From Aurantiacibacter atlanticus (lineage in GTDB: Bacteria > Pseudomonadota > Alphaproteobacteria > Sphingomonadales > Sphingomonadaceae), in assembly GCF_001077815.2 (NCBI RefSeq), contig NZ_CP015441.1, forward strand, positions 62,001 to 126,000: a stretch of 64,000 nt of DNA, given 5' to 3'. Every line of letters begins with the position of its first letter. Within the stretch, counting starts at the first letter, position 1. The position numbers were made by a program, and so were the translations under genes. Below the pieces are notes generated by a model that was not told the DNA's origin, made no database searches, and saw only the letters and a program-made list of their open reading frames with translations. Below, in pieces: positions 35,818-44,826 of the stretch.

Positions 35818-36555
35818 ATGAACCGCAAGATCGCTATCTCGCTCGCCGGTTTCAGCCTCATCGGCTGCGTGACGGCCGTCTTCGCCCAAAGCACGGACGG
35901 TTTCGATCCCCAAGCAATCGAAGCACGCGCTGGGGAGTTCCAAGAAGATGCCCAAGCACTCTTCGACTACGTGACCTCCAATGGCGAGGAGCACCGGGAA
36001 GAGGCGCAGAAGGTCGTCGAGGGTGGTTACGCCTCGATCGAAGGGCTCGACGTGTCCGATATCGCTGCCGGTGATGGCCCCTTCGACTTCGACGAAATGG
36101 TCGCTGGCGCCAAGGCGGGCATGGCCAACCCCGAGGGTGCGCCGTTGTTTATCGCGTTCGCCAGCCTTTCGATGCCCGAAGAAGCGCTGGCGAGAATGAT
36201 CGAGGACACGACGAAGGCCGGCGGCGTCGTCGTGTTCAGAGGCTTCTCGGCCGGGAATCCGCAAGCGTTCATCACCGGCATCCGTAACGTCGTCGACCAG
36301 GCAGGCGCGAGCAACGTCGCGATCGAACCGCGGCTGTTCCGGTCTTTTCAGGTCGATCATGTTCCGACCTATGTCGCGCTTTCGAGCGACTTCGAGCCTT
36401 GCGACCAGCTTGACTGTGTGACTGCGCCGCCGCCTCATGACCGGATCGCGGGCAATGTCAGCGTCGGCTATGTGCTGGAGACCTTCGCGGGCACCAACGG
36501 CCCTGGCGCTCCGGTCTCGCGGGTTGCGCTCGCCAATTACAGGTCTGCGCAGTGA
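35818..36555 (+). CDS. trbC: F-type T4SS protein TrbC
   Basis: 245 residues with signal peptide (ending around VFAQS). Thioredoxin-like fold characteristic of F TrbC (FIAFASLSMPEEALARMI, VVVFRGF), without CxxC in the active place, so likely structural. Partners TraW. ATG 35818 follows ACGGAGACC. Confidence 0.88.
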   Translation: MNRKIAISLAGFSLIGCVTAVFAQSTDGFDPQAIEARAGEFQEDAQALFDYVTSNGEEHREEAQKVVEGGYASIEGLDVSDIAAGDGPFDFDEMVAGAKAGMANPEGAPLFIAFASLSMPEEALARMIEDTTKAGGVVVFRGFSAGNPQAFITGIRNVVDQAGASNVAIEPRLFRSFQVDHVPTYVALSSDFEPCDQLDCVTAPPPHDRIAGNVSVGYVLETFAGTNGPGAPVSRVALANYRSAQ

Positions 36556-38291
36556 ACATTCGCGGCCTCGCTCTTGCTTGTGCCGGTCTCGTGGCGACGG
36601 GTCAGCTTGCCCACGCGCAGATGACGTCGTCCGATGCCCGCGCCGAGGGCGAGGCAATCGGGGAAGGCGTCCGCGACGCAACGAACGGATCCATCCTCGC
36701 CGATGGTTCGGAAGCGAATGTCCCTACATACGCAGGGACTGATTTCCCGTCTCTCGATTATGCGGACGATGCGGTCGGTTTGACGACGGCAGGCGAAGCG
36801 CAGCGTTATCAGGAGGACTATCGTGTCGTCATCGATCCGTACCGCAAGGTTGTCGATCCTGCGACGATCGATCTCTCCGCGGCATCCGCCATCGAAAGCG
36901 ATCCCGACGCCTATCTCGGTCCCGGCGCTAGCCCGGGTGGATCGAGCGGTTCATGCAATCCACTGCCTCCCGGGGGCGGTGGCTCGACCACCTATCTCGA
37001 GAGTTGCAACCAGGGTTCGCAGCCTTTCGACGAAGCGCGGACGTGCAGGGCTCTCCTGACAATTCAGACACAGGGTTCCCGGTATTGGGAGTACACCTGC
37101 GATGAGGGGTTCGACAGGGATGTCAATCTAGGCGCGCGGCAATGCGCCGCCATTCAAGGCCAGCTCGATGCCGGCGGTTGTCAGGAGATCAACCGGGTCC
37201 GGATAGGCCAAGGGTGCCTTCAGTGGTACGACAATGGACGCACTCGCTACTGCTCCGAACCCGGCGACCCAATTTACCGTCTGACCTATTCTTGCCCCGC
37301 GCAAACTGCGGTCTCCGGCGGCATTGAGCGGAACAAGATTTCGATTGTCAGCGAGTCCGTCGACGAAACACAATGCGAAGCCACGATCGGTGGAGCGACG
37401 TGCTCGCTCCAAAGCGAGACCTGCACGGCTCCCAACGAGACGCGCGTCATCGATGGCTTGCCCGTAACCCGCCCGTGCTGGGAGTGGAGCCGCACGTATC
37501 AGTGCCAGGGTTTGCTTCCGGCGAACGACTGTGCTGCGCTCGAGGCACGTCCGGAATGCTCACTCAGCCATGACGAATGTCTGAGCTACGACGCCAATGG
37601 CATCACCTGCAACGTCTATGATCGCTGGTTCCAGTGCACGACACCGGACACGGGCGCGCCTCCGCCGCCTGCCTACGTTTGCGCGGGCGATCTCTACTGC
37701 ATCAACGGCGAATGTACGAGCGTCACACGCGAGGCATCGACCGAGTTCAAGGATGCAATGGTGGCGATGAACGTCATGGGCGAGCTTCGTGACGAGTTCG
37801 ATCCAAACCAGCTGAAGATCTTCAGCGGCGAGAACCTCAAATGCACGAAGAAGGTGTTCGGGCTGTCCAATTGCTGCAGCGGGAAGGGCGTTCCCCTTCT
37901 CACGCCGTGGCTCTGCAACAGCCAGGATCGGGACGTCGACAAGAAGGATGACGCCGGGCTCTGCCATTATGTCGGCACCTACTGCTCGGACAAGATCCTC
38001 GGCGTCTGCGTGACGCGCAAGCAATCTTACTGCTGCTACGGGAGCAAGCTGGTCCGCATCCTCAACGAGCAAGGCAAGGCCCAGCTCGGGATGCGATGGG
38101 GCAAGGCCAAGGAGCCCGACTGCGAGGGTTTCCTCATTGCCCAGTTCCAGCAGCTCGACCTCAGCCGGATGGATTTCCGCGAGGTTTACGCCGAGTTCGT
38201 CGATGCGGCCAAGCTGCCCGACGAGATCGAAATGTCGATCCAGATCCAGACCAAGATCGAAGGCTACTACAAGCTGAATGGGGGGAGTTGA
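36552..38291 (+). CDS. traN: Mating-pair stabilisation protein TraN
   Basis: 579 residues. GTG 36552 overlaps trbC. Signal sequence ending near AHAQ, then an outer-membrane, highly Cys-rich protein (about 50 Cys, often paired) with repeats such as CRALLTIQTQGSRYWEYTC and CWEWSRTYQC, ending in the conserved CNSQDRDVDKK...LCHYVGTYCS block. Adhesin contacting recipient cells. Disulfide formation is presumably helped by the operon DsbC. Confidence 0.93.
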   Translation: MNIRGLALACAGLVATGQLAHAQMTSSDARAEGEAIGEGVRDATNGSILADGSEANVPTYAGTDFPSLDYADDAVGLTTAGEAQRYQEDYRVVIDPYRKVVDPATIDLSAASAIESDPDAYLGPGASPGGSSGSCNPLPPGGGGSTTYLESCNQGSQPFDEARTCRALLTIQTQGSRYWEYTCDEGFDRDVNLGARQCAAIQGQLDAGGCQEINRVRIGQGCLQWYDNGRTRYCSEPGDPIYRLTYSCPAQTAVSGGIERNKISIVSESVDETQCEATIGGATCSLQSETCTAPNETRVIDGLPVTRPCWEWSRTYQCQGLLPANDCAALEARPECSLSHDECLSYDANGITCNVYDRWFQCTTPDTGAPPPPAYVCAGDLYCINGECTSVTREASTEFKDAMVAMNVMGELRDEFDPNQLKIFSGENLKCTKKVFGLSNCCSGKGVPLLTPWLCNSQDRDVDKKDDAGLCHYVGTYCSDKILGVCVTRKQSYCCYGSKLVRILNEQGKAQLGMRWGKAKEPDCEGFLIAQFQQLDLSRMDFREVYAEFVDAAKLPDEIEMSIQIQTKIEGYYKLNGGS

Positions 38292-38292
38292 G

Positions 38293-38670
38293 GTGACAGG
38301 CGGTGAAGTCATCGCGTTTCAGAAAGGGGACCGATTCCCAACTGCCGAAGTGCTCGATCTGGCGATCAGTGTCGCGATCGGGCGCCATCTCGCTGCCAGC
38401 GAGGATGAGATGTTCTCGCTCATCCAGGACTGGTTCCTGCGTCCAGCATCGGGGGCGGAGCTCACATCCGCGATCGGCCGACTGCTCGAACGCGGTTGGA
38501 TCTCCCGCGCAGGCGAGAGCGCTTTCGATTTCTGCCTCACCGACGCCGGCATTGATGGCACGACGACCCTGTCCGGCGGAATGATCCGGATGATCGACCG
38601 TGGCCGGGGTCACCTCAAGACCGCCTTCCTCCTGCAGATGCTCGACCTCGACAAAGGGAAATGCTCATGA
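38293..38670 (+). CDS. Winged-helix-like small protein
   Basis: 125 residues from GTG 38293, one base after the traN stop. SEDEMFSLIQDWFLRPASGAELTSAIGRLLERGWISRAGESAFDFCLTDAGI has the helix-turn-strand layout of a winged-helix domain (compare PadR/MarR). It may regulate transfer genes or act elsewhere. Family not recognised. It overlaps the next gene by 4 bp (ATGA). Confidence 0.65.
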   Translation: MTGGEVIAFQKGDRFPTAEVLDLAISVAIGRHLAASEDEMFSLIQDWFLRPASGAELTSAIGRLLERGWISRAGESAFDFCLTDAGIDGTTTLSGGMIRMIDRGRGHLKTAFLLQMLDLDKGKCS

Positions 38671-39473
38671 ACAACCTCGCTTTGCTCAGCCTTGCGGCAG
38701 TAGTCGCCGCAGCCACGGCCCCCGGCTTGGCGCAGACGGTGGATCCGGCGTCCCAGCGCGATGCCTTCTACTGCGACGAGCGCAAGCTTGGATCGTGGTT
38801 CTACTGCAATTCCGAGAAGGTGAAGCGCGAGGCGAAGGAGAGGGAGCAACAGCCCGCCCAAACCGTACCCGCCGTGGAGCGAATGGCGGCGATCACCAAG
38901 CAGCTCGACGAGCTCAAGGCGCTCGCAATCCTCGAACCAACCTCCGAGAACATCGTCAACTACATCCGCTTCCAGCGTGAGCAGCTCGATCGTGCGTCGA
39001 CCTTCGCCGATACGTGGAGCAGGTCGATCTGGCAGAACCCCGAGCTCGACTACACACTCGAACGGCCAGTGGGCACCTTGGCCAAGCAGACGTGGCTCAC
39101 GGACCGCCGCGACCAGCGCGAGGGATCAATGCAGGCGCTCACGCAGCGCTACGGCGTCTTCTACTTCTACTCTTCGAGCTGCTCGGCGTGCGGGACGTTC
39201 TCGCCGGTCATGCGCGCGTTGTCCGACAACTACGGCCTCGAAGTGCTGGCTGTATCAATGGACGGCGGTCCGAATGAGCTCTTCCCGAACTACGTGATCG
39301 ACAGCGGACAGTACCAGCGAATGGGGCTCCAGGGAGGCACCGTGCCGGCGATCGTCCTGTTCGACACGCAAACCACGCAGCCGATCCCGATCGGCTACGG
39401 CGTCATGGCGGCCGACGAAGTCATGCAGCGCATCTTCTACCTCACGCAGATCGAGCCAGGGAGCGATTACTGA
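38667..39473 (+). CDS. traF: F-type TraF thioredoxin-like protein
   Basis: 268 residues from ATG 38667 (overlap ATGA; an in-frame ATG at 38661 is possible). Signal peptide ending at GLAQ, a helical region, then a thioredoxin-like domain with CSAC (C172, C175) and GGTVPAIVLFD cis-Pro. F TraF usually lacks the active pair; this one keeps it and may be redox-active. Overlaps traH start. Confidence 0.88.
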   Translation: MNNLALLSLAAVVAAATAPGLAQTVDPASQRDAFYCDERKLGSWFYCNSEKVKREAKEREQQPAQTVPAVERMAAITKQLDELKALAILEPTSENIVNYIRFQREQLDRASTFADTWSRSIWQNPELDYTLERPVGTLAKQTWLTDRRDQREGSMQALTQRYGVFYFYSSSCSACGTFSPVMRALSDNYGLEVLAVSMDGGPNELFPNYVIDSGQYQRMGLQGGTVPAIVLFDTQTTQPIPIGYGVMAADEVMQRIFYLTQIEPGSDY

Positions 39474-40915
39474 TGTCTACTCGGACGAGAGGCGGCATCG
39501 CCGCCCGTTTCGCAAAACGCGCCGGTGTCGCGCTCTGCGCGTTGGCCGCGACAGGCATGGCCGCGGCGCCGGTCAGCGCGCAGGTTGGTGCCGAGCTCAA
39601 CGATTTCTTCAACGACATGGGCGCGGCGGCCAACGCGACCGGGCCGACCGCCTATCAGGGCCAATCCGCGGGCTATTATTCGGGTGGGAACATCTGGACA
39701 CGGTTTCCGCAGAAGAGCGTGAACCCGGTCAATCTGCAACTGCCCTCGATCAAGGCGGGTTGCGGCGGCATCGACGTCTTCTCGGGCAGCTTCTCCTTCA
39801 TCAACACCGACGAGATCGTCGCGATGTTGAAGGCGACCGCCAACAATGCGCTCGGCTTCGCCTTTCAGCTCGCGATCAAGTCGATCAGCCCGCAGATCGC
39901 CTCGACGATCGAGGAGATGGCGCAGAAGGCTCAGCAGATGAACCAGTTCAACATGAACAGCTGCGAGACCGCTCAAAATCTCGTCGGCGGTTTGTGGGGA
40001 AAGTCGGACCGCATGTCGTCGGAGATCTGCAAGTCGATCGGCAACAGCCAGGGGCTCTTTTTGGACTGGGCGAAAGGCCGTCACGAATGCGGGACCGGCG
40101 GTCAGCGGGAGTCGACGATCGCTGCGAACAGCGATCCGAACATTCCGTCGGAAAGCTACAACTTCACGTGGGATATGCTGAAGCAGAGCTATCCGAGCTT
40201 CTCTCCCCAATTCCGCGAGTACCTCATGACGTTCGTGGGGACCGTCATCTATTATCAGGATGGCGATGGGAGCGGAAAGCGCGGCTACCAGTTCTTCGGG
40301 CAAGGCGATCGCGCGCTCCTGACGGCGCTTCTCGATGGCACGAACTCGGTCACGATGCTGAAGTGCGATACGACCGACAAGTGTCTCAATCCGACAACTC
40401 AGACCATGTCGGTCGACCAGGCGCAGGCATTGAAGCCTCGCGTCCGCGCAATGATCGAGAGCATGAATGCCAAGGTCCGGTCGAACACCGCGCTGACGTC
40501 GGACGAGATCGGACTGCTCGGCGCGACGACGATCCCGCTCTACAAGATCATTTCGGTCAACGCGGCGGCGACGCTTGGCGGAATGACAGCCAACGACATG
40601 AACGATCTGGCCGAGATTGTGTCGATGGATCTGCTCGATGCGCTTGCGCAGCAATATTACGGCTACGCATCCCGGGGTGTCGGGACGTTCCAGAACGCGA
40701 ACGAGGAAGCGCTGTCGCAATGGCGTGACCAGATTGTCTCCGTGCGCCACGTCCTCGATGGTTATTCCCAAGGCATGAACCTGCGCCTCGATCGGACACA
40801 GCACGTCATCCAGCGCGCGGTCTTCCTGGAAGGCACGCTCCGCAACAATCTCTCCCCGCAGATGTCGGCGGCGCTGTCCTTCAGCACGTCGCTGTCGAAC
40901 CAAGGCGTCCAGTAA
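39473..40915 (+). CDS. traH: F-type T4SS protein TraH
   Basis: 480 residues. Signal region through AGMAAAPVSAQ, then helical periplasmic regions (VNLQLPSIKAGCGGIDVFSGSFSFIN is the TraH landmark). Works with TraF and TraG in pilus assembly. The start overlaps the traF stop. Confidence 0.93.
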   Translation: MSTRTRGGIAARFAKRAGVALCALAATGMAAAPVSAQVGAELNDFFNDMGAAANATGPTAYQGQSAGYYSGGNIWTRFPQKSVNPVNLQLPSIKAGCGGIDVFSGSFSFINTDEIVAMLKATANNALGFAFQLAIKSISPQIASTIEEMAQKAQQMNQFNMNSCETAQNLVGGLWGKSDRMSSEICKSIGNSQGLFLDWAKGRHECGTGGQRESTIAANSDPNIPSESYNFTWDMLKQSYPSFSPQFREYLMTFVGTVIYYQDGDGSGKRGYQFFGQGDRALLTALLDGTNSVTMLKCDTTDKCLNPTTQTMSVDQAQALKPRVRAMIESMNAKVRSNTALTSDEIGLLGATTIPLYKIISVNAAATLGGMTANDMNDLAEIVSMDLLDALAQQYYGYASRGVGTFQNANEEALSQWRDQIVSVRHVLDGYSQGMNLRLDRTQHVIQRAVFLEGTLRNNLSPQMSAALSFSTSLSNQGVQ

Positions 40916-40930
40916 GGATCAGGGACCGTG

Positions 40931-43747
40931 ATGGAGATCTACACGATCGGCGGCGGGGAATATATCGTCAACGTCCTCAACGCGGTCTCCGCATGGACGG
41001 GGGGAGGGGGCTTCCGCTCGCTTCTCCGGGTCGTGATGGTGATGGGTTTCATATACACGCTTCTGATCGTCGCCTTCAGTTTGAACTGGCGCGCCTGGCT
41101 CAACTGGTTCCTGGGTGCGACGCTCATGTACGGGGCACTCATCATCCCGACGACCACCGTGCAAGTCACCGATCGCCTCAATCCCAGTCTGGCACCCTCG
41201 ACGGTCGGCAACGTCCCGGTTGGTCTGGCCCTCATCGCCTCGGTCAGCTCGACTGCCGGCGACTGGTTGACGCGCACGGCCGAGACCGTCTTCACGATGC
41301 CTGGCACCCTGCAGATGTCGAACAACGGTATGATCTATGGAGCCAGGCTCTGGGATCGCACCCGGGACTTCCAGATCCGCGACCCCCGCATCAGCGCCAA
41401 TCTCGAGGAGTATTTCAAGCAGTGCCTCTTCTATGACATCTTGCTCGGCCATACGTCTTTCGACACGGTCGCGAACTCGAACGACATCCTGACCGATATG
41501 GGCCCCGGCTCGCCGGCGCGGGGTATGAAGTGGATCCCAGCCACGGGCACCCCGACGATCGTGACTTGCCAGGCAGGATACACGAGCCTTCAGAGCGGGA
41601 TTATCACCTATACCGATGCGCAGCTCGAGGAGGAGGGCCGCAAGCTCTTTCCAGGCCTCACTCCCGCAGCAGCTCGCGCCAAACTGATCGCCGACCTCCC
41701 AGTCATCGCCAATCAGTTCCACGGTAGCAGTCAGACCGCACAACAGATTTTCCATCAACGCTCGCTGGTGAGTGCCTTCCTCGAAGCGCGAGCCAATCTC
41801 GGTGCGGCTGATGGCGATACATTCGCCATGCTCCGCGCCGAGGAACAGGCGCGCAACACCTACACGTCGATCACACAGCAAGCGATGACGTGGGTCCCGC
41901 TTCTCAACATCGTGCTGACCGTCGTCTTCTATGCGATGTTCCCGGTCCTCTTTCCGCTCTTCCTTCTTCCGCGCACAGGGGTAACCGCGCTGAAAGGTTA
42001 TTTCACCGGCTTCTTCTATCTGGCCGCATGGGGGCCACTCTATGTGGTCCTGCACATGTTCATCATGGACCGCGCATCGGACTCTCTGAATGCGACCGCA
42101 CCGGGCGGCATCACGATGGCAGGCATGGCCGGTATCGATGCGGTCAACGCGGATACCGCGACGATCGCAGGCTTCCTGATGATGTCGATCCCGTTCCTTG
42201 CTGCCGGCATGGCGCGGGGAGCGATGGCCGTCTCGTCGCAGGCGACCTCCATGCTCGCTCCAGCACAGGCTGCAGCGGAAGCGGCGGCCGTGGAACGGAC
42301 GACGGGCAACTACTCCTACGGAAACGAAAGTTTCATGAACCTGTCGAGCTTCAACCGGCAGTCTAACCAATGGAACACGGCGCCATCCTTCACGGGTGGA
42401 GTTGCTGTGCAGTCGACCGTCAATCCCAACGGTACTTTCACGCGGACGATGGCTGACGGTTCTACCGTCTTCGATACATCACCCGGAATGAGCCGCCTCG
42501 CCTTCGGTGCCTCTTTGAGCCAGTTCGCAAATTCCGAGCGCCAGCAGACGCTTTCCGAGCTCGAGACGGCTCGCAACAGCCTCACCGAGGAGCGTTCGCG
42601 TGCGCTTTCGTTCCTCGACCGAACCTCGGCACGTCAAACGACCGGCGTCCGCAACTCGAGCGGAAGCGAAAACTCTGCAGGATATCGCTCTGGTGAAAAT
42701 TTTCAGAGGTTTGACAATCAGTCGCTCGATTCGAGAGACGGTATAAGCGAAGGTGACAGGATTTCGCGCTCTTCGGGCGATCAGCAAACCAACATTGATC
42801 GTCTTGAGACTACTCGTGGCGGGAGTATTGGCGTATCTGGCACTGCCGGTAGAGGAAATTCTGGAGGAAGTCCTCGCAGGGGCTCTGGCCTTGGTATTAA
42901 TGCCGGCGCCCAAACTGGCATCAATGGAGGACGGTTGCGCACCGACCTCGTGAACCGTGGAAACGATCGTATACAAAGCAACGGACTCGATTCGTCGACC
43001 TCTGACGGTCGCTCCAACGGGTCGAATGCTACACAGGATAATGGCAGCTACTCGCAGAGCGGCAGCTTTAATCGAAGCGAGGGCTATTCGGATAATTCCT
43101 ATTCTCGTGAGCAAGCTCTCGAAGAGATCCGGCGCATTGATGAGCGCATTGCTGCAATCGATGAAGTTTCGACGTCCCTCAGCAACAATACCTCCAATCG
43201 CGAAGGGTACGGTGCGAACCTCAACTTCGATATGTCTCAGATTGTTGCATCAAGGTATCAGGAAAAGGCCATGGAACTTGGGGTGACGGCCCCGAGCTTG
43301 GCCCGCACCGACTACAATCCGCAAGAGCAGGCAACCTATGAGCTTGTAGCGAGAGAAATTATCGCCGATTATTACGATGCTCGCGTTGCCCCCTTCAATG
43401 ATCTCATCCCTGAACGCGGCTCCTTGGTCGGCAATGTCACTGGGCCCGGCGATTTCAGCGAGTCCGACCTTCGCGCCAGCACGCCGCGCCAAAATGTTGG
43501 TGGGCCACGAAACCTCGTGAATGGATCGAGTGATGGATCTATCGGAGACCGGATCGACGAAGGCGCATCGTCACTTGGTGATCGTTATGAGGCCAACACA
43601 TCTCGCTACAGCGACAAGCGGCGGGAGTTCGAGGAGCGCCGAGAAGGCTTGGGTGGAGCAAACGATCGCTTTAACGAGCGCTTCTATGATCACGACCAGC
43701 GGGAGCGTAACACAATTCAAAGACGCCTTCGTGGTGACGACGAATGA
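40931..43747 (+). CDS. traG: Mating-pair stabilisation/pilus protein TraG
   Basis: 938 residues; an in-frame GTG at 40928 could add one. The N-terminal ~470 residues contain the membrane part (FIYTLLIVAFSLNWRAWLNWFLGATLMYG; several TMs up to ~residue 430). The C-terminal ~370 residues are Ser-, Asn-, Gly- and Arg-rich and extended, with codon use and base composition visibly less GC-biased from about 42650. This tail is long and different from the rest, so it may be an acquired specificity or entry-exclusion-related domain. Confidence 0.9.
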   Translation: MEIYTIGGGEYIVNVLNAVSAWTGGGGFRSLLRVVMVMGFIYTLLIVAFSLNWRAWLNWFLGATLMYGALIIPTTTVQVTDRLNPSLAPSTVGNVPVGLALIASVSSTAGDWLTRTAETVFTMPGTLQMSNNGMIYGARLWDRTRDFQIRDPRISANLEEYFKQCLFYDILLGHTSFDTVANSNDILTDMGPGSPARGMKWIPATGTPTIVTCQAGYTSLQSGIITYTDAQLEEEGRKLFPGLTPAAARAKLIADLPVIANQFHGSSQTAQQIFHQRSLVSAFLEARANLGAADGDTFAMLRAEEQARNTYTSITQQAMTWVPLLNIVLTVVFYAMFPVLFPLFLLPRTGVTALKGYFTGFFYLAAWGPLYVVLHMFIMDRASDSLNATAPGGITMAGMAGIDAVNADTATIAGFLMMSIPFLAAGMARGAMAVSSQATSMLAPAQAAAEAAAVERTTGNYSYGNESFMNLSSFNRQSNQWNTAPSFTGGVAVQSTVNPNGTFTRTMADGSTVFDTSPGMSRLAFGASLSQFANSERQQTLSELETARNSLTEERSRALSFLDRTSARQTTGVRNSSGSENSAGYRSGENFQRFDNQSLDSRDGISEGDRISRSSGDQQTNIDRLETTRGGSIGVSGTAGRGNSGGSPRRGSGLGINAGAQTGINGGRLRTDLVNRGNDRIQSNGLDSSTSDGRSNGSNATQDNGSYSQSGSFNRSEGYSDNSYSREQALEEIRRIDERIAAIDEVSTSLSNNTSNREGYGANLNFDMSQIVASRYQEKAMELGVTAPSLARTDYNPQEQATYELVAREIIADYYDARVAPFNDLIPERGSLVGNVTGPGDFSESDLRASTPRQNVGGPRNLVNGSSDGSIGDRIDEGASSLGDRYEANTSRYSDKRREFEERREGLGGANDRFNERFYDHDQRERNTIQRRLRGDDE

Positions 43748-43748
43748 G

Positions 43749-43964
43749 TTACCAGCTCAAAATAGCGATAAAGATGAATGCAATTGCTAACATCAATCCG
43801 AGAATAGAATTCCATTCAACTCGTCCCTGCGATGGCTCGTAATCGTGGCCAAGGAAATCATCCCCGGTCTTATAGAGCCACTCTGGGTTCACTCCGCCTG
43901 AAGGATCCCACTTCGCGGCTGCCTTGACCACTCCAGATTCTCCAGGTTGATCGTCGAAGCTCAT
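43749..43964 (-). CDS. Small C-tail-anchored membrane protein
   Basis: 71 residues with a soluble N-terminal part and one C-terminal hydrophobic segment (LGLMLAIAFIFIAIL). AGGAGAATTG precedes ATG 43964. Convergent with traG and starting at its 3' end. Not recognised. Confidence 0.55.
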   Translation of the reverse strand: MSFDDQPGESGVVKAAAKWDPSGGVNPEWLYKTGDDFLGHDYEPSQGRVEWNSILGLMLAIAFIFIAILSW

Positions 43965-44222
43965 CGCAATTCTCCTAGGCTAGCCGTAGCATTTTAGGAC
44001 GCTAAATACAACGACTGACCGGATGCTGCGTTTAAATCAAGTTGGACAATCCGTTACGGAATTCTTGATGCGCGAGACCTTGCGGACAATTCCAGACCTG
44101 CGTGGGCCATGGTCTGAAAGCAGTGCATATGCGATGCCTGATCGAAGATTTGAATCACAGGGTAGGGCGGTGATTCAGTTTCTGCGTTGGATTTGAGAGT
44201 TGCGGTGCACCAATGTCTCTTC

Positions 44223-44495
44223 ATGGCAAAGCACTTCGAATGCCGCGAGCACTGGCGGGCTGTCGACACCGCGCGCAACATCGCACGCGACTATCAACTC
44301 ACGGTCACGCTCGACCTGTTTGGCTGGACCGTCGTCGAACGTCAGTGGGGTCGCATAGGTTGTAACGGGAAGGGCGCGCGCGACAGCTTTCCGAATGCGG
44401 CGTCGGCGCGGCGTTTTGTCGATGCAGTTCGTAGCCGACGCGGAAGCGCCAAGCACCGGATCGGAGTGGAATATCGGTCCGTTGAAGAAGCATAG
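44223..44495 (+). CDS. WGR-domain small protein, copy 1
   Basis: 90 residues from ATG 44223. VTLDLFGWTVVERQWGRIGCNGKGARDSFPNAASARRFVDAVRSRRGSA is a WGR domain: the Trp-Gly-Arg core is intact and the later basic segment matches. WGR domains bind nucleic acid or proteins in PARP-like and many small bacterial proteins. A longer in-frame start (TTG 44187) exists. Second copy at 46983 differs in the WGR core. Confidence 0.7.
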   Translation: MAKHFECREHWRAVDTARNIARDYQLTVTLDLFGWTVVERQWGRIGCNGKGARDSFPNAASARRFVDAVRSRRGSAKHRIGVEYRSVEEA

Positions 44496-44525
44496 GCGAG
44501 CGACTCACATCCCGTAGGCATGGTT

Positions 44526-44567
44526 TCATGCGGAGATTGGAAAATAGGCTTTCCAATCTCCGCATGA
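44526..44567. repeat. Perfect 18-bp inverted repeat
   Basis: Arms TCATGCGGAGATTGGAAA (44526-44543) and its exact complement (44550-44567), loop ATAGGC. The core GCGGAGATT recurs at 44592-44600. No U-run follows, so it is not a classic terminator. It lies at the end of the WGR unit. Confidence 0.85.
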
Positions 44568-44600
44568 ACTGTCGCGAATGTATTGCGCAATGCGGAGATT

Positions 44601-44826
44601 AGGAGAACTGGTCTGCTTTTGAGCGGGATGCCGAAACGTTGTCAGCGCGGATATCTCGCAGACTAGACGTCCGAGATCTCGCGGCTGAGGCGTGAGTTCG
44701 ACCGCAGGTTTGGGCCCTGAGTCCGAGCATAAGGTTTGTAGACTGCGCCAAACACCAAGCTTGGCTTGGCAAAAGCGGAAAGCTTCAAACTGGATTTTGG
44801 TTTGAAGATATGCCAAAACACTAATC
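44601..44826. other. Gap upstream of the AbiE pair
   Basis: No gene seen. Probably carries the promoter of the AbiE pair; no consensus identified. Confidence 0.35.

Larger units (their letters stand above)
44130..44600 (+). repeat. Long direct repeat, copy 1 (WGR unit)
   Basis: About 471 bp, from TGCGATGC to GCGGAGATT, with strong identity to 46889-47363. It includes a leader (GATCGAAGATTTGAATCACA), a WGR-type gene and the hairpin at 44526-44567. The pair flanks the AbiE system. Confidence 0.85.

Noticed and set aside
44526..44567. Rho-independent terminator at the 18-bp hairpin
   Set aside because: No T-run follows on either strand; kept as an inverted repeat instead.
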